Program-made: the position numbers and the translations under genes
Assembly (NCBI GenBank): GCA_018065105.1
Contig: JAGHTX010000056.1
Location: 1 to 37,718 of the forward strand
DNA from: Bacillota bacterium
Lineage (GTDB): Bacteria; Bacillota_I; Bacilli_A; Erysipelotrichales; Erysipelotrichaceae
DNA length: 37,718 bases
Reading direction: 5' to 3'
In this document: positions 37,529-37,718 of the stretch, in pieces
How positions within the stretch are numbered: the stretch's first letter is position 1
How the letters are laid out: each line of letters starts with the position of its first letter
The notes under the pieces: model-generated
The model's database searches: none
What the model saw: the letters and a program-made list of their open reading frames with translations, nothing else
Told to the model about the DNA's origin: nothing

Positions 37529-37556
37529 GAGGAACTTCAGGTTCCTCTTTTTTTTA
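37529..37556 (+). terminator. Intrinsic terminator
   Basis: GAGGAAC-ttcag-GTTCCTC followed by a T run. Confidence 0.85.
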
Positions 37557-37565
37557 TCAGAAGAA

Positions 37566-37594
37566 CGAAAAATATACCTTCCTAAGAAGGTATA
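37566..37594 (-). terminator. Minus-strand intrinsic terminator (end of the rRNA operon)
   Basis: TATACCTTC-ctaa-GAAGGTATA with TATATTTTT following on the minus strand. Confidence 0.7.
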
Positions 37595-37599
37595 AAAAA

Positions 37600-37680
37600 G
37601 ACCCGGCAGCTTGGACCTGCGATTACTTGGTCCAGCCTTCGGCATGTATGCCAGAGCATAAAAAAAGACCCGGCAGCTTG
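37600..37680. repeat. Direct repeat of the 5S 3' tail (GACCCGGCAGCTTG at 37600-37613 and 37667-37680)
   Basis: Two exact 14-nt copies, each preceded by ATAAAAAA(A), 67 bp apart. Confidence 0.8.
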
Positions 37681-37718
37681 CTATCTTGGCAGGGGTAAAC
37701 CCAACTATTGTCGCCGTT
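37667..37718 (-). rRNA. 5S rRNA, 3' portion, truncated by the window edge
   Basis: Minus strand AACGGCGACAATAGTTGGGTTTACCCCTGCCAAGATAGCAAGCTGCCGGGTC resembles the conserved 3' third of Firmicutes 5S rRNA. Confidence 0.75.

Noticed and set aside
37561-37718. CRISPR-like repeat array at the right edge
   Set aside because: Only two copies, and the repeated unit is the 5S rRNA 3' end plus T run.

Overview
The window looks like a low-GC Firmicutes chromosome segment (Erysipelotrichia-like; inferred from gene content and codon style only). It is bounded by a tRNA-Asn gene at the left edge and the 3' end of a minus-strand 5S rRNA at the right edge, and is almost fully coding. Contents, left to right: a divergent XRE-S24 repressor / Y-family polymerase / YolD cassette (SOS-mutagenesis-like); an SPFH zinc-ribbon protein; patatin, YigZ, small membrane protein and GNAT genes; a TetR regulator; HAD, MATE and PfkB genes; a fused FeoA-FeoB iron transporter; a small ORF and an alpha/beta hydrolase; a mannitol-type PTS (IICBA), DeoR regulator and SorE-like dehydrogenase unit divergent from a FruK-type kinase; a two-subunit 2-hydroxyacyl-CoA dehydratase-family pair with a 940-aa FeS/FAD oxidoreductase; an M17 aminopeptidase; a standalone AICAR formyltransferase; a GH13 glucosidase broken by an in-frame amber codon; thymidine kinase, nitroreductase and hydrolase; an ABC exporter with two non-identical ATPases; and RsmF-like, RsuA and Cof-type HAD genes. 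There is no CRISPR array, transposase, integrase or recognisable restriction or phage-defence island. The strongest candidates for something undescribed are: (1) a putative mannitol-to-fructose-1-phosphate route with linked operators; (2) the dehydratase-like/oxidoreductase trio without a local activator; (3) an unannotated ~180-nt minus-strand transcription unit at ~14157-14336 with a strong SD and a 6-codon ORF; (4) the promoter-overlapping operators of the repressor/polymerase cassette. All functional claims come from reading the sequence and motif recognition; no database search was run.
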